From positions 1,346,204-1,410,203 of the forward strand of contig NC_045139.1 of the NCBI RefSeq assembly GCF_008831285.2: DNA of 64,000 bases, written 5' to 3'. A model generated the notes under the pieces. The model made no database searches, had not been told where the DNA came from, and worked only from the letters and a program-made list of their open reading frames with translations. The stretch comes from Nymphaea colorata. Its lineage: Eukaryota > Streptophyta > Magnoliopsida > Nymphaeales > Nymphaeaceae. Shown here in pieces: positions 21,113 through 33,462 of this stretch. Every line of letters starts with the position of its first letter. Position 1 is the first letter of the stretch. A program made the translations under genes and the position numbers.

Positions 21113-23720
21113 AGCTTTTTACAGCCTTTAAAACTTCATGGTTGCTGCACTAAGTAGGCAAGATGCAGTTGGAAGATTTCGCCGAGGTCATGAGATGATA
21201 ATGAAGGTTAACATTAACGCTACGACCCTCCAATCGACTATCACATGCATAATCCCATTCTTCAATTGACGGAAGGACCAACTTCAAAGTAATTTCACAA
21301 ACAATTAAAAATCAAATGTTCGAGCTCTTTTATAAAGATGTTCTTGAGACCTGAAAATTAATTTATTAAACCAGTTTATTTTGAAGTCAAAATTGTGCTT
21401 AAAAGAAAAAAGACAACTAAAATTTTGAGATTTATGAACAGATTGTCATTTAATAGGTGCGTGGATGGATCAAGCTTCACTCTCCTATATCCTTAGATTG
21501 TAAGATACATCCATATGAGCAACTGTATATTAATCTGACTTTTAAGAAGTTGATTGACCAAAAGTGTGCGTTGCATCCGGTCCATTCTTCATTAAATGGC
21601 TGGCAGCCAAACCACCAAAAATGCTGTTCTTTAACCAATGCAAAAATGGCTACCTTTTCTTGTGGATACTTTTCTGTGAATACAGTTATGATGAACCAAA
21701 ATCCAAGAGTGATGCTTGAATAAAATGTAACTTGCTCGATCAAGATTGAAGTAACTTTCTTTTGCAAACTGCATATTTTTATCAATCTGTTAGGAAAATT
21801 ATTCTAACGTGACAATATATGAGCTGCTAGTCATGTTGATTGAACAGATCAATGTGGTTGCTTCAGTTACCTGCGCTGAACACATGGTCAGTTTGGCACT
21901 TGAAAATGAGAGCTGAAAAGGTCTTGCTTTGAATCTAGACAACAATCACTCTGCCTTGTGTAAGATTAATTGGATACTAGTTTTCAGCGTCAGTTTCGAT
22001 CACAGTTTTTGCCTTATGACTTGGTTTTGTACACCTTCACGTACGTCATGACAGCTATACTAAGCATATTGATATTGTTGGAAGATTTGACAAGATCATG
22101 TTACGGCAAGCTTATTGAATCAAGTTAAAGCACGTTGAGACATCTGTAAGCACTTGAAACTGAGGAATTAAAGATTAAGAGGAGATTAAGCTTGATAAGC
22201 CATCTGTGAGTTCAAATTTCATATTACAGTCTCAAATTCAATTTTAAAGAAAATATATAGAGAACATTATGCAAATCTCCTCTAATCCAAGCACGAAAGT
22301 CTGCTGGAGACATCTACTATTCATCTGTAGGAACAAGAACATAAGTTGGTTGTCATGAGCGGTCAAAATTCTCCCTCGCTGATTCTCTGCAATAAGCTGT
22401 TATTTTCCAAATTAACTTCATATATCCAGAATTCTATAATGAAAAGAATGTGAGTTTTTCTGATCTACCTCAAGTCTGTGGCATCTGCTTTCTTTTGCCT
22501 TTGCCCTGTTTTACTCTGTTCTTCTCTGCTTCTCACAAAACTTAGTGAATCAAATCTCTAGATGACTTATGTGAAAAGACTGTCACTTGCAAGTCAGAAG
22601 CACTTCTGAACCTCTAACCCATTCTCTTGCACACGAAGCAGTAAACCAATTAATTGTCTAACTTTCTGGTTTCAAAACTCTGTTATGAATGTTTTAGTTA
22701 CTAAAACAAGCCCAAACAAGCTGAAGCAAGCCTAGTACCCCCCAATTAATGAATTACAACAAGCTTTTTACGCTGAGTACAAGCAAAGCCGCGATCGGCT
22801 CGTCTTGTTTCTGAGCCTCAGCTTTAACTGCATCATGCAACTTGAATGAGACTAATTAATGACTTTGTTCTAATTTGGAAAGGTGATCAGCATCTACTCA
22901 ACCACCTGAACACCATAAACTTGAATGCTGTTCCCTGGACCAGGGAGCTGGCACAGATTGATGAGTAACTTGTCTGGTATTGCCGACCTCATTATATTTA
23001 TTTTAAATAAATAGGAGAGAGTAGGAAATAGAGAGAGTAAATGAGGAAGCCATGTAGATGAGTTGACCAAATAATACTGGCACTAATTATTTATAGGCAT
23101 CGAGATCTACTGCAACTCTGTAAAGTGCCTCACTGATGGAATAATTAACTAGGCCATGTGCAGATAGGGATGCACCATACAGTCACATGATTTATGAACA
23201 CTGCATCTGCAGTTTGATGATTGGAATTTGTCAAGGACACTTTCATACGCAGTGAATTCTTAATTCCTGGTCAATCTTCTTCGTATTTGTATGGGGAGAT
23301 AACCAGGCTATTTTCCTTCAACAATTGGCAAATGGAAGGAGTGGATTGATACTTACTGAGTTAATCAAACTGATGTTTCTGTCTTAGCAGAGAGAAGATT
23401 CTGCGTGATTTGGCTTTATTATGGCACACTCTCTGTCTTTGGACATTCATATGGTAAGAATTAGACATAATATGCTCTCTCCCGCGATATAGGATATGCA
23501 TGGTTATCTAAAGCATGTTATGGTTCATGAAGAACTTGAAAAGAAAATCAAGCACGAGGGAAGGCATACGAGTTGCAGAGCCATTAATGCCTACAGCGAC
23601 TTGTTTTCTGCCTATTTCTGATGGCAAGAGGGCGTCTAGAAACAAGCTATTGCACACTGAGTCCGACCAAGCTGGCGCCATCCTAATGGGCCGTAAAAGT
23701 TAAATTTTAAATCAACCTAC
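20840..23720. repeat. Spacer unit R3, copy 1
   Basis: This spacer is collinear in parts with 30720-33720, 46720-47720 and 57990-59880/60660-61100. Markers include GGAAGATTTGACAAGATCATG, ACCAAAAGTGTGCGTTGCAT, TAAGATTAATTGGATACTAG, CAACAAGCTTTTTACGCTGAG and AAGCATGTTATGGTTCATGA. Open frames at about 21457-21785 exist on both strands in this and the second unit and look like by-products of duplication. A (TA)n tract lies at 21075-21109. Confidence 0.65.
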
Positions 23721-24068
23721 CTTTGATGTCCAAATTGCACTTGCAAGAACTAAAAAAAAAGCTTAATGTACTAATATTTCTGAAATTGGTAAACAGGAAT
23801 TCATCAAATTAATAAATAATAAGCTGAAGGAGGAAAGTTTACTTTTCTAAGCTTTTTTTTATCCTATCCTTTAACACATTCATATAAGAAACTACATGGC
23901 AATATGATTCCTGAAAAGTTGGTTCGCAAAAAATGAGTATCGAAACAGATCAAGTGTACCGATTGCTATCAGATATTGACAGGTTTCTCCGCCAAAAAAG
24001 GAAAACCATGTAGAATGAACGTGAAAGATCATGAACATGCGTGCATGTGATGCAGAGGTACATGTGGT

Positions 24069-24142
24069 GCTTGAATAGGTTGGCCAACTTGCAACGATTG
24101 CACGAGATGATGACCCATGCTATCTGCACATGGCCTAGTCAA
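24069..24142 (-). promoter_or_regulatory. Orphan P1 module
   Basis: TTGAATAGGTTGGCCAACTT, GACCCATGCTATCTGCACAT and GGCCTAGTCAAC, oriented for a minus-strand gene that is absent. Confidence 0.55.
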
Positions 24143-24590
24143 CTTTTCTGACTCTACTTAGTTCTCATAATCTTCTTTTGTTTGATGCCCATGCATGCAT
24201 GCTAATTATACATAACTTTATCCTCTCCCTCTACATACATGTGTACAAACATACATGCATGTAACAAAAATTACTTTGACATACAAGGCAAGCATTTGGC
24301 TATGTCCAAATATTTGAAAAACGATAATGAATTAATAGAAGAAAACATAACCACCTGAAAATATGATGTCTTTCTTCTTACAATGATCTTTGAAGTTTGA
24401 ACATCTGAAAGTTTCTAAGATTCTCCATCATGTACAAGAATGAGATGTCACACTTTATCTGAAACGCTTTTATTTTATGTGCAGTTTCTGCATAAAGCAA
24501 GCACTAAGAGATCAACTCCAATCATGTGCAGCCCACCTCCAAATCTTATAGACTTTGGCCTTTCTTCTTCATACACATTTATTTTAATCA

Positions 24591-24778
24591 AAACCATGTG
24601 AATATCACTTTCTCAACCCAAAACTTTGATAGTTACCCTTTTGGGTGTTCATGCTGCATAAAAGAAGACCATGTGAGTAACTTGTTTTTAATAGGATCAA
24701 AACTAGCTACCAAGATATCATTTGGATCAACTTTGTACATCTAAAAAGTCAAAAGCAGAAATGATATTCACATGGTTT
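24591..24778. mobile_element. Foldback / MITE-like element, ~188 bp
   Basis: The ends are perfect 17-bp inverted repeats (AAACCATGTGAATATCA at the left; TGATATTCACATGGTTT at the right), with partial matching continuing inward. It lies in sequence that differs from the two sister blocks, as expected for an insertion. No clear target-site duplication was identified, so the superfamily is open. Confidence 0.55.
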
Positions 24779-25959
24779 CTGATTAATGTATATATTTTTT
24801 TCCGGTGATATCCGCAAAGGTCAAACACACGGCCGTCGTTGGCGCGGCAAAAAATGCTAAAACTTCTCGAGCAACCCACCTTATTTTAGTAGCTTGCACA
24901 GGGGGTTGACGTTCACGGTAATCACTGCAGAATCGGATTCAGAAAATGTATGATTGTAGTTACTGTTTCCATGCATGGTGTGGCCAAGAAATGACAAAGG
25001 TAGGTGCAGCGTGCGCTAGTCAGTTGGATGCAATAAATATTTCAACTGGGCGTGGTTATCTTAATTGCCTATCTGGTGATGGATAAACAACATCCACCCA
25101 ACTACCTGGGAATCGCAAACTTGGGAAGCTCAACTGCCTTACTTTATTTGGCTAACTAAATTGATCTGCTGCAGCTTGATCACAACTTAAGACTTTGTTG
25201 GTGGAGAGAGAGAGAGAGAGAGAGAGTTGTAATCGCCATGCATGGACCAGTACGTTTCTTATAAGCGCAATTGCTTTAAGCCAATTGAAGTTAGGCTGGA
25301 CCGCCTCATTAAATGCAATTACTTGTTCAATGCAGGCAAAAGAATTGACTAAGCCATGTGGGTAGCTAACATGGGTAGCATCTACTGCGATTGTTTAAGT
25401 TGGTAGACAATTCATGCATTCAGGACTCTCAAGCATCGTCTTTACTGAACAATATTGTGGCCTTAATATCTTCATCAACTAATTTGGCAAACGCAAACTA
25501 TCAGAGACCCGTGTCTGTATACCTTGAAAGTGATTGGTACATTTCACCTGACTAAGAAAGGGTTCAATCAAATAACAATTTAGAAATGAAACCACATTAA
25601 TTATGAATGCAAAGACTAAGAGCCGACTATATATTAGGCTGATAACATGATAACCTATCTCCTTCTGATTTCCAAGGAATTAATACATTTCTGAAAATGG
25701 CCGTGCATCGCAGGTTGCTTTCAGAAAAATTGTGAAGGCGTTGTGGGTCAATACTGTATGACCAAAAGGCCCATGCTAATTGCTGACATTCGTAAAGAAC
25801 TTAGTATCATTTTTAGAAAGCTAAGTCATAAAAACTTAATATCATTTTAAGAAAGCTAAGTCATAAAAACTTAGTATCATTTTTAGAAAGCCAAGTCATA
25901 AAAACGTAATATATATAACAAACAAACACTCCCGATCATCCCGCTTAAACTAATAACGA

Positions 25960-25960
<1 letters not shown>

Positions 25961-26026
<66 letters not shown>
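25961..26026. repeat. (TA)n microsatellite, ~66 bp
   Basis: A long TA run at the place where unit 3 has a short interrupted TA/CA run (35638-35665). Confidence 0.95.
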
Positions 26027-26029
<3 letters not shown>

Positions 26030-26344
26030 AAAATATGTGAGTGTAGTCAAAATTTTTATTTAGAACAAGTTTTTAATCCAAACATAACAAATGTCATCTA
26101 TTGGGTTTGTTTAGTAAAAATCAGCTTTTGAGTTGCTTAAGTGCAGCATGGATGTTAAAATTTCTCTGGTTATCATCGACAGCTGAAAATGCATGAGATT
26201 TTTGTGCTAAAAAAATGTATACAATTTCTTGTAAGAAACACAACTTCTCTTAAGCAGCTTCGTGCATGGATTTTGTCTCTTAATTTCCTGTTGCTCTTCC
26301 CTTCAAAATGGCTTAATTTTTATGTCTGTAACAGTTGTTATTGT

Positions 26345-26680
26345 ATTAATGGCCGCCATCATTTCAGCGCGACTGCAAGAAATAGAATTTGTGCATTAAT
26401 TCCTACAAATTGAATCGCAGTCACGGGCCAACCACCACAATGCTGAAAGTTTGTTCTGAAAGCTACTGCAAGCCAACGATGGTGGTTGATAAGGGGAGAG
26501 ATACTATCATGTCACAGTGCTATCCTCTTCTCACGTGGGACTCAAAACAGAGCATGACCTTTAATTCGTGTGCTCTTACGACTCGCTACGACGCTACCGT
26601 GCACCCATGCAGCTCACTGGGTCATCAAAATTTATGGGCAGATATTCGAACATGGCAACTTGACCGGCGGCGGCTGGAGG
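26345..26680 (+). promoter_or_regulatory. P2 upstream block of copy 5
   Basis: ATGGCCGCCATC, CAGCGCGACTGCAAG, GTCACGGGCCAACCACCACA, ATGCTGAAAGTTTG, GATGGTGGTTGATAAGGGG and GAACATGGCAACTTGACC. Confidence 0.6.
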
Positions 26681-26799
26681 AGGGAGAGAGCATGAAGAGG
26701 AATTGAGATGGGCCATGTGGAGCACACACTTCAACATGATCGGGGGGAGAGAGAGAGGGAGAGATTAAGATAGAGAAAGCAGACATGGGTGGTAATTGC

Positions 26800-26807
26800 T
26801 ATAAATA
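26800..26807 (+). promoter_or_regulatory. TATA box of DUF538 copy 5
   Basis: TATAAATA in TTGCTATAAATATGC, about 120 bp before the ATG at 26926. Confidence 0.8.
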
Positions 26808-26925
26808 TGCTTGGGAGCTTGCCAATTCCTTCACCCAAAAAAAAAAAAAAATAGTTCACGTATCCAGAGAGAGGAGAGAAAAGAGAAAGAGAGAGGAGAG
26901 AAAAGAGAAGAGAGACAGAGAGAGA

Positions 26926-27348
26926 ATGGTTTCTCAAGTGGTTGATTCCATGAGAGAGAGAGCTGAGATCATTGTTGGAGAGATTGAGTGCCAAAAGAAG
27001 GCAATCCAACTCCTTAATGAGTTCAGCATCCCCGGGGGACTCCTCCCTCTAGACAACATAGTAGAAGTTGGTATAGTCCGATCTGAAGGCTTCATATGGC
27101 TCCGGCAGAAGAAGAAGAAGGACCATTACTTCGAGCAGATTAGCAGGAGTGTCTCCTTCGCAGCAGAAATCACTGCATTCATTGAGCCTCGACGGATGAA
27201 GAAGGTAACTGGTGTGAAGGCAAAGGAGCTCCTTCTCTGGATTGGGGTCTCGGAGATGTTGGTGGACAATTCAAATGCGGGGAATATCCAGTTTAAGACA
27301 CATACTGGGATTTCCCGTTCATTTCCTGTTTCAGCTTTTGTAAACTGA
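26926..27348 (+). CDS. DUF538 protein, copy 5 (group B)
   Basis: This encodes 140 residues in a single exon. Group B marks are CQKKAIQLLNEFSIPGG, GIVRSEG and EQISRSVSFAAEITAF. Private features are MVSQVVDSM, EIIVGE, VEVGIV and DNSNAGNIQF. The unusual EFSIPGG (others EFxIPRG) is common to all group B copies. The leader is an almost pure GA-purine tract of about 60 bp that reads through in frame; the start is set by the conserved MVSQ. It is convergent with copy 6, which ends 1.47 kb downstream. Confidence 0.93.
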   Translation: MVSQVVDSMRERAEIIVGEIECQKKAIQLLNEFSIPGGLLPLDNIVEVGIVRSEGFIWLRQKKKKDHYFEQISRSVSFAAEITAFIEPRRMKKVTGVKAKELLLWIGVSEMLVDNSNAGNIQFKTHTGISRSFPVSAFVN

Positions 27349-28818
27349 AAAGATGAGAAAAAAATAAAATTTAAGTAGTCAAGAAAAACATGATGCCATT
27401 TTGCATTCATACCGTTTTCTCTTTTCTTATGAATATGTGTCTGGCTCTTCATCATAAGACATGAAGACGCTTCATATTCCGATCCGGATTTAGTTTGAGT
27501 TGATGATACCACCATTGCACTGAAGTCTAGGAAGGAAACTATTTGCTATCGAGGAATTCTCAAAATTTTATAAGATTGGTTCCACGTTTTCTTCAATCAA
27601 TTGTTTTTTCCCCATCTAATCCTTTTATCTTGGGTTAGATTTTTTCCTTATACCCTGGTTTTGTACAACCTTAAGTAATTCATAGTTGCTGCTTCAGGCA
27701 TGATGCATTTGGAAGATTTGACAAGGCCACGTTCAGCATACTATAAAGAGATGACAATGAAAGTTAACATGATTTTCTTGGGCTTGGTGCATTGAATATT
27801 ATTAGAAAAGTCACATCACCAACGATTTGAACTTGCGGCTTCCAATTAATCGAATAAAACTAAGAGGAAATGCAACTTATTCATGGCAAGGTTGAGCGTG
27901 TATCCTGAGCTAGATCAGCTGCTAACAATGAAACGTAACAGTGCAAGTAGGCAAGACAAAAACAAGTTAATGAAACAGGGCCAAAACTAGGTGCCCTGGC
28001 TGTTGAATTTCACTGTTTGTATAAGAAAATTTGTTACAGATGAATGGCTGAGATGAAAGAATGCCAAATTATAGCTATACTGCATTCCAGAATGTTCTAA
28101 CTTCTACTTAATCCCTACTGAGAACACATTATGTACATAAATTACATGACTTGATTCGTTGGTAGACAGACAGTGACGGAACAGAGTGCAAAGACGAGAG
28201 TGGGAGATGATGTACAGCAGATTTGGTGCTGAAATTAAACCACAAACCCAATTCTGACACTTTCACACACAAAACTCTGGTGACAAGCATGATTCTTCTA
28301 GCTCTGTGAAGTCTCTCTTGAAGGTTCTTAAGACCTTCCTCACTCCTCTAATTATAACATAGGTGAACAGAGCATTTCCCTCTTCATCTCTGTTATTTCC
28401 TCCCTTTACAGAGTACTTTCATTTCATAGATTCTGTCAGATATTTGCTTAAAGAGGCGCTCAATAAGGCTATTCTGCTCATTGTCGCTGCTTTCTAGAGA
28501 TCCAGCAAGGAAAAAGTGGCGAGGCGCAAAATCAAGGGCGTACCTCGCAGTGGTGGCCTCACCCACTAAGTATTGCGTTTTATGATGCTAGCTTTGGGCA
28601 GTTCGTCTTCTCTCAGGCTTTTTGCTTGTCTTTCCGTTCATAATCTGTTTCCTGCTAGAAATGTCTTTCTTTCTCTCTTTCTTCGGAAGAGGAAATAAGT
28701 CGTTGATTTGAAGATTGAATTCGAATAAGCGTGTAAAAGAGAATGAATTGACCAAAATGCATTACATGATTATCAGTTGACATCAATCTCAAATTGAAGT
28801 ATTCAACAATTATTTATT

Positions 28819-29241
28819 TTATAGCAGAAATGCTGATACAGGGAAGGATCGGGAAATCCCAGTGTGTGTCTTAAACTGGACATTCCCGCAATTGGAGTTA
28901 TCCACCAACATCTCAGAAACCCCAATCCAGAGAAGGAGCTCCTTTGCCTTCACTCCAGTCACCTTCTTCATCCGACGAGGCTCAATGAATGCCGTGACTT
29001 CTGCAGCAAATGAAACACTCCGACCAATTTGCTCAAAGTAATGGTCCTTCTTCTTCGTCTGTCGGATCCATATGAAGCCTTCAGACCGGACTAACCCGAT
29101 CTCGACTATGTTGTCGAGAGGGAGGAGTCCTCTGGGGATATTGAACTCATCAAGGAGCTGGATGGCTTTCTTTTGACACTCTATCTCACCTACACAGATT
29201 TCTGCCCTCTCTCTCATTGGTTCGAACACTTGAGAAACCAT
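28819..29241 (-). CDS. DUF538 protein, copy 6 (group A)
   Basis: This encodes 140 residues in a single exon on the minus strand. It starts MVSQVFEPMRERAEICVGE; the F and the C in EICVGE are shared with copy 8. Other marks are EFNIPRG, EGFIWIRQTKKKDHYF (I for L and T for K compared with most copies), NSNCGNVQF and the end SFPVSAFLL. It differs from copy 8 at five residues. Its TATA box is at 29352-29345 and its P1 module at 29521-29583. Confidence 0.92.
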   Translation of the reverse strand: MVSQVFEPMRERAEICVGEIECQKKAIQLLDEFNIPRGLLPLDNIVEIGLVRSEGFIWIRQTKKKDHYFEQIGRSVSFAAEVTAFIEPRRMKKVTGVKAKELLLWIGVSEMLVDNSNCGNVQFKTHTGISRSFPVSAFLL

Positions 29242-29344
29242 CTCTGATCTCTCTGTTTCTCTCTGCTAGCTTTCTCTCTGTGTTTGTTTTTTTGTGCGTT
29301 GGTGAACAAATCGATGGATGATGAAACCGTCTCCCAGTGTGCCA

Positions 29345-29352
29345 TATTTATA
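29345..29352 (-). promoter_or_regulatory. TATA box of DUF538 copy 6
   Basis: TATAAATA on the minus strand, about 105 bp before the ATG at 29241. Confidence 0.8.
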
Positions 29353-29520
29353 TGCATCTCTCTCTCTTAACAGATAAGTTGGCTGGGTAGATTCTTGTAA
29401 GCAGCCATGTGAAAGTTGTATATAACAATTTAATGCTGCATCGTCCAAAAAAAACAGCTGAAAGGGACCATAACTGATGAATCTTCACATAGAAGCATGT
29501 TAGAGATTCAACTCGCTCAA

Positions 29521-29583
29521 TTGAATAGGTTGGCCAAATTGTGGGGTTGGACATGAGATGGCACATGGACTAGTCAATTGTTC
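29521..29583 (-). promoter_or_regulatory. P1 upstream module of copy 6
   Basis: TTGAATAGGTTGGCCAAATT, GTGGGGTTGGACATGAGATG and GCACATGGACTAGTCAATTG in plus-strand reading, about 280 bp before the start. Confidence 0.65.
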
Positions 29584-30474
29584 TTGTAACATCTACCCAC
29601 TCACCAATCACTGTCAAGTTGTGATGGCCGAATAGGCAACCATATAAGTTAACACATGGCCCTGCCTCTCTCTCTCTCTCTAAACCAAATTCTGGAAAAC
29701 TTGAAGCCCATCTTCAAACTGTCTTTTCATTGAACCCAGTTATGTATATGCTTGATTGGTTTTCTAACAAGGTTTTTGGAAATGTAAAATCTAGGTTTTG
29801 CCTGTTTGGGTGGCAACCGAGAACCAGTTCTTCACTTTATGCATCCTAGTTTTTGCTTGGAGTGTAAAACAGGCTTTCTAGGAATTTAACAAGCCGTTGA
29901 AAAACCTTGTACAAATCCCATCCACAGGTTCAAATTTGAGAAGCACAAAGAAATTGTTTGTTTAACTCACTGTTGAGATTTGAACTATATCTATATGTGT
30001 AGCTTTATAGTCTTTTAGAAAATCAGATACTTGAGTCAATATTACTTTTCATAAAAGAGGAGATCAATTTTACTTTGCATCTGTACTTAGATATTGGGAT
30101 TTACTGGGCTTTCACCTCAAAGTTTTAGGCTGTGAAAGAGGCAACTGCAGGTGCATGCACGTCAATACTAGGTAGCTTCTCCATTGTTAAAAAAGATACA
30201 TGTACTACTGGAAATTATATTACAGCTAAACACTCAAGCAACCAAGCGTCTAATCCAGCATAGTTGTAGCAGTACATGGAAAACTACAAAAAAGGGACAA
30301 ACAATTGGCCTACAAACTGAAATGTTGATGGATTTTGTTTAATTAAGCGCAACTGCCTGAATGAAATTTTCGGCAATTTAATGCTGCTATTTGAATGCAT
30401 AATTCTGTCCATTGTGGAAGCCACTACTCTTTGGACGTGAAGAAGAGGGTAATTGTTAGTAATTTGGTGGGGAT

Positions 30475-30640
30475 CATAACCACAAATATTGACCACAAGG
30501 GGTTGTGGTGCACTGTGTGGCAAGGCAATCCACTTCAAAGGGGTCCAAGGTTCAAATCCGATGGTTGCTGTCATGACCTAGTGTGCTCATCTTTTGGACT
30601 GTAATAGGTCTCGACGCAAGCTTTGTGAACCCTGGAGGTT
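30475..30640 (+). mobile_element. SINE-like (tRNA-derived) stretch
   Basis: GTGGTGCACTGTGTGG resembles a polymerase III A box. About 45 bases further on, GGTTCAAATCC matches a B box. The paralogous place at about 40750-40800 keeps the flanks (CACAAATATTGACCA, GTAATAGGTCTC) but lacks the A/B-box part. No poly-A tail or clear target duplication was seen, so this could also be a tRNA fragment. Confidence 0.35.
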
Positions 30641-30719
30641 ATGGGCACAGAAAAGAGGCAATTGCCTATCTTTGGGGTGGTGGAGATGAACCACTAACCC
30701 TAAATTTCATTATTAAAAA

Positions 30720-33426
30720 TGATTTCTTTGAGCTCTTTTACAAAGATCTTCTTTAGACCTCAAGAATAAATTCTTAAACCAATTTATTTTGGTGTCAAAA
30801 TGCTCAAAAGAAAAAATACTTAACTAAAATTTTGAGAATTATGAACAGAATGTTGTTCAATAGGTGTGTGGATGAATCAAGCTTCACTCCTAATTTTCTT
30901 ATCCTTAGATTGTAAGTCACATCCATATGAGCAAGTGCATAGCAATCTGAATTCTAAGATGTTGATTGACCAAAAGTGTGCATTGAACTTGATCCATTCC
31001 TCATTAAATGGTCGGCAACCAAACCACCAAAAATGCTGTTCTTTGACCAATCCAAGAATGGCTGCCCTTGCTTGTAGATACTTATCTGTGCAAAAAGTTA
31101 TGATGAACCAAAATGCAAAAGTGATGCTTGAATAAAATGTAACTTGCTCGATCAAGATTGAAGTAACTTTTTTCACAAACTACTTATTGTCATCAATCTG
31201 TTTGGAATATTACATCTAATGTGATAAATCTGTGAGCTGCTACCCATGTTAATTGAACAGATCATTATAGTTGTTTCAGTTGCCTCTGCTGATCACATGA
31301 TCAGTTTGACACATGAAAAAGATTGCTGAAATGGTCTTGCTTTGAATCTAGTCAACAGTCACTGCGTTATGTAAGATTAATTGGATACTAGTAGTCAGTG
31401 TCAGTTTCAATCACTTAGAATTTTCCCTCCAAAGCTTGATCTTAGCTGCCGGCTTTTTTGCATTATGACTTGGTTTTGTATAGATTCAAGTACTTCTTGG
31501 CGGCTATACTAAGCATATTGATGTTGTTGGAAGATTTGACAAGGTCATGTGCAACATGTAGACCTAGAAGGATGATGATGACAGTTAGCAAGATTTGCTT
31601 TGCCTTGTTGCCTTTGATTATTAGGTGAGTCTCACTTCATGAAGGATGACCATTCTGCCAGCAAAGGTTTGAAAGCACTTGATGCAATGAACAGGCATCG
31701 CCGATTGAAATGTACTCACATTAATTGTACACAGCTGGGGTTATGTGTTGTAACCAAGGTCAGGGAAGGGGTTCACTATCATCAAAATTCAGTGAGAGAA
31801 TCCCAACTATGGTTGTGAATGAGATGAACAAAGTAGGCTTTGATGCAGTTTTGCCTGTTGCTCCCACAACCTGGTCTAAGCTCAATCTGTAAATGAATTA
31901 AGTAAAGCCACGTTTGAGCTTTCTTATTTGCACTTTGAATTGATTAAAGACTCAGGAGATTCCAAGATTATCGAATCAAGTTAATCCCATGTGGAGATAT
32001 CTGTAAGCATTTGAAACTGAAGAAATAAAGATAAGAGGAGGTTAAGCTTGATAACCTATCACGAGTTCAAATTTCATATTAGTCTCAAATTATGTTTTAA
32101 AGAAAATATTTGGAGAAAATTATGCAAATCTCCTCTAATTCAAGCTTCATAGTTTGCCAGAGACATTTACTTTTCATTTGTTGTGACAAGGATATAAGTT
32201 GGTTATCTCTCCCCTCGCTGATTCTCTGTAATAAGCTGTTAATGAGTTTTATATATTCAGAGTTCGATAATGAAAAGAATGTGAGATTTTCTGCTCGGCC
32301 TCACATCCATGGGATCTGCTTTTTTTTGCCTTTGCCCTGTTCTACTCTGCTCTTCTCTGGTTCTCACAAAACTTATTGAATGAATCTCTAGATAATTTAT
32401 GTAGAAAAACTACCATTTCAAAGCCAAAAGCACTGTTGAACATCTAACCCATCACTTGCACAAGAAACAGTTGCTCCAATTAATTGTCTTACTTTAAGGT
32501 TTAAAAAACTCTGTTATGAATATTTTAGTTACTAAAACAAGCCTAAACAAGCTGAAGCAAGACTAGTACCTGCCATTTAATGAATTACAACAAGCTTTTA
32601 AGATGAGTACAAGCAGTGGTCAGCTCGGCTTGTTTCCGAGCCCCAGCTTTAACTGCAAATTGCTACTTGAATGTACTGAATTAATGACTTTATTTTACTT
32701 ATACTCAACTACCTGAGCACCCCAAACTTGAATGCAGTTCCCTTAACATGGCACAATTGATGAGTAACTTGCCTGACATTGCCGACTCCATTATATTATT
32801 TTGAATAAATAGGAGAGACAGAGGAAGAGTTAGAGTAAATGCGAGCGTCATGTAGATGAATTGACATGATGATAATGGCACTAGCTATCTATGGGCACGG
32901 AGTGATGGAGACACTGCAACTCTGTAAAATGCAGCATAGATGGAATTAACTAGGGCATGCGCCATACAAACACAAATTTTTAAGCACTGCACCTGCAGTT
33001 TGATGATTGTCAAGACACTTTCATACGCATAGCATTCTTAGTTCCTGGTCAGTCTTCACTGCATTTTTGTGGGGAGGTAACCAGGCGACTTTTCTTCAAA
33101 ACTTAGCAAAGTGATGAAATGGTTTATTGATTTTTCCCTGGGTCGACACTAAGCAGAAGATCCTTATTAAGTTAATCAAACTGATAACTCTCTGTCCTTG
33201 GCAGAGCGAAGATTCTGCGCCATTTTGCTTTAATATGAGAGAACGCTAGTTTTGGACATTCATATGGTAAGAACTAGCCATAATGTTCTCTCGCTCTCTT
33301 TCTCTCTCTCTCCCTTTCTCGATATATATATATATATATATTTATATGCTCGGTTATCTAAAGCATGTTAAACTTCATAAAGAACTTGAAAGAAAATCAA
33401 GCACAAGGAGGGCAGACGAAGTTGCA

Positions 33427-33462
<36 letters not shown>

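Larger units (their letters stand above)
23940..27620. repeat. Three-copy block, unit 2 (carries copy 5)
   Basis: The same order of segments as 17430-20840. It lacks the hAT-type element, but about 500 bp at 24440-24960 differ from the sister units and contain the foldback element. Confidence 0.8.
27640..30720. repeat. Segmental duplication R4, left unit (carries copy 6)
   Basis: Collinear with 38000-40870 at an offset of about 10.2-10.3 kb. Shared markers are CAGACAGTGACGGAACAGAG, GAGTGGGAGATGATG, AAAGAGGCGCTCAATAAGGC, the minus-strand gene and its promoter, and GCAACTGCAGGTGCATGCAC. Together with the block to its left it forms a duplicated convergent gene pair. Confidence 0.85.

Noticed and set aside
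21457-21785. Frames of ~90-100 codons on both strands, repeated at 30866-31176
   Set aside because: They are conserved on both strands only as part of the spacer duplication and lack a promoter and a family match.
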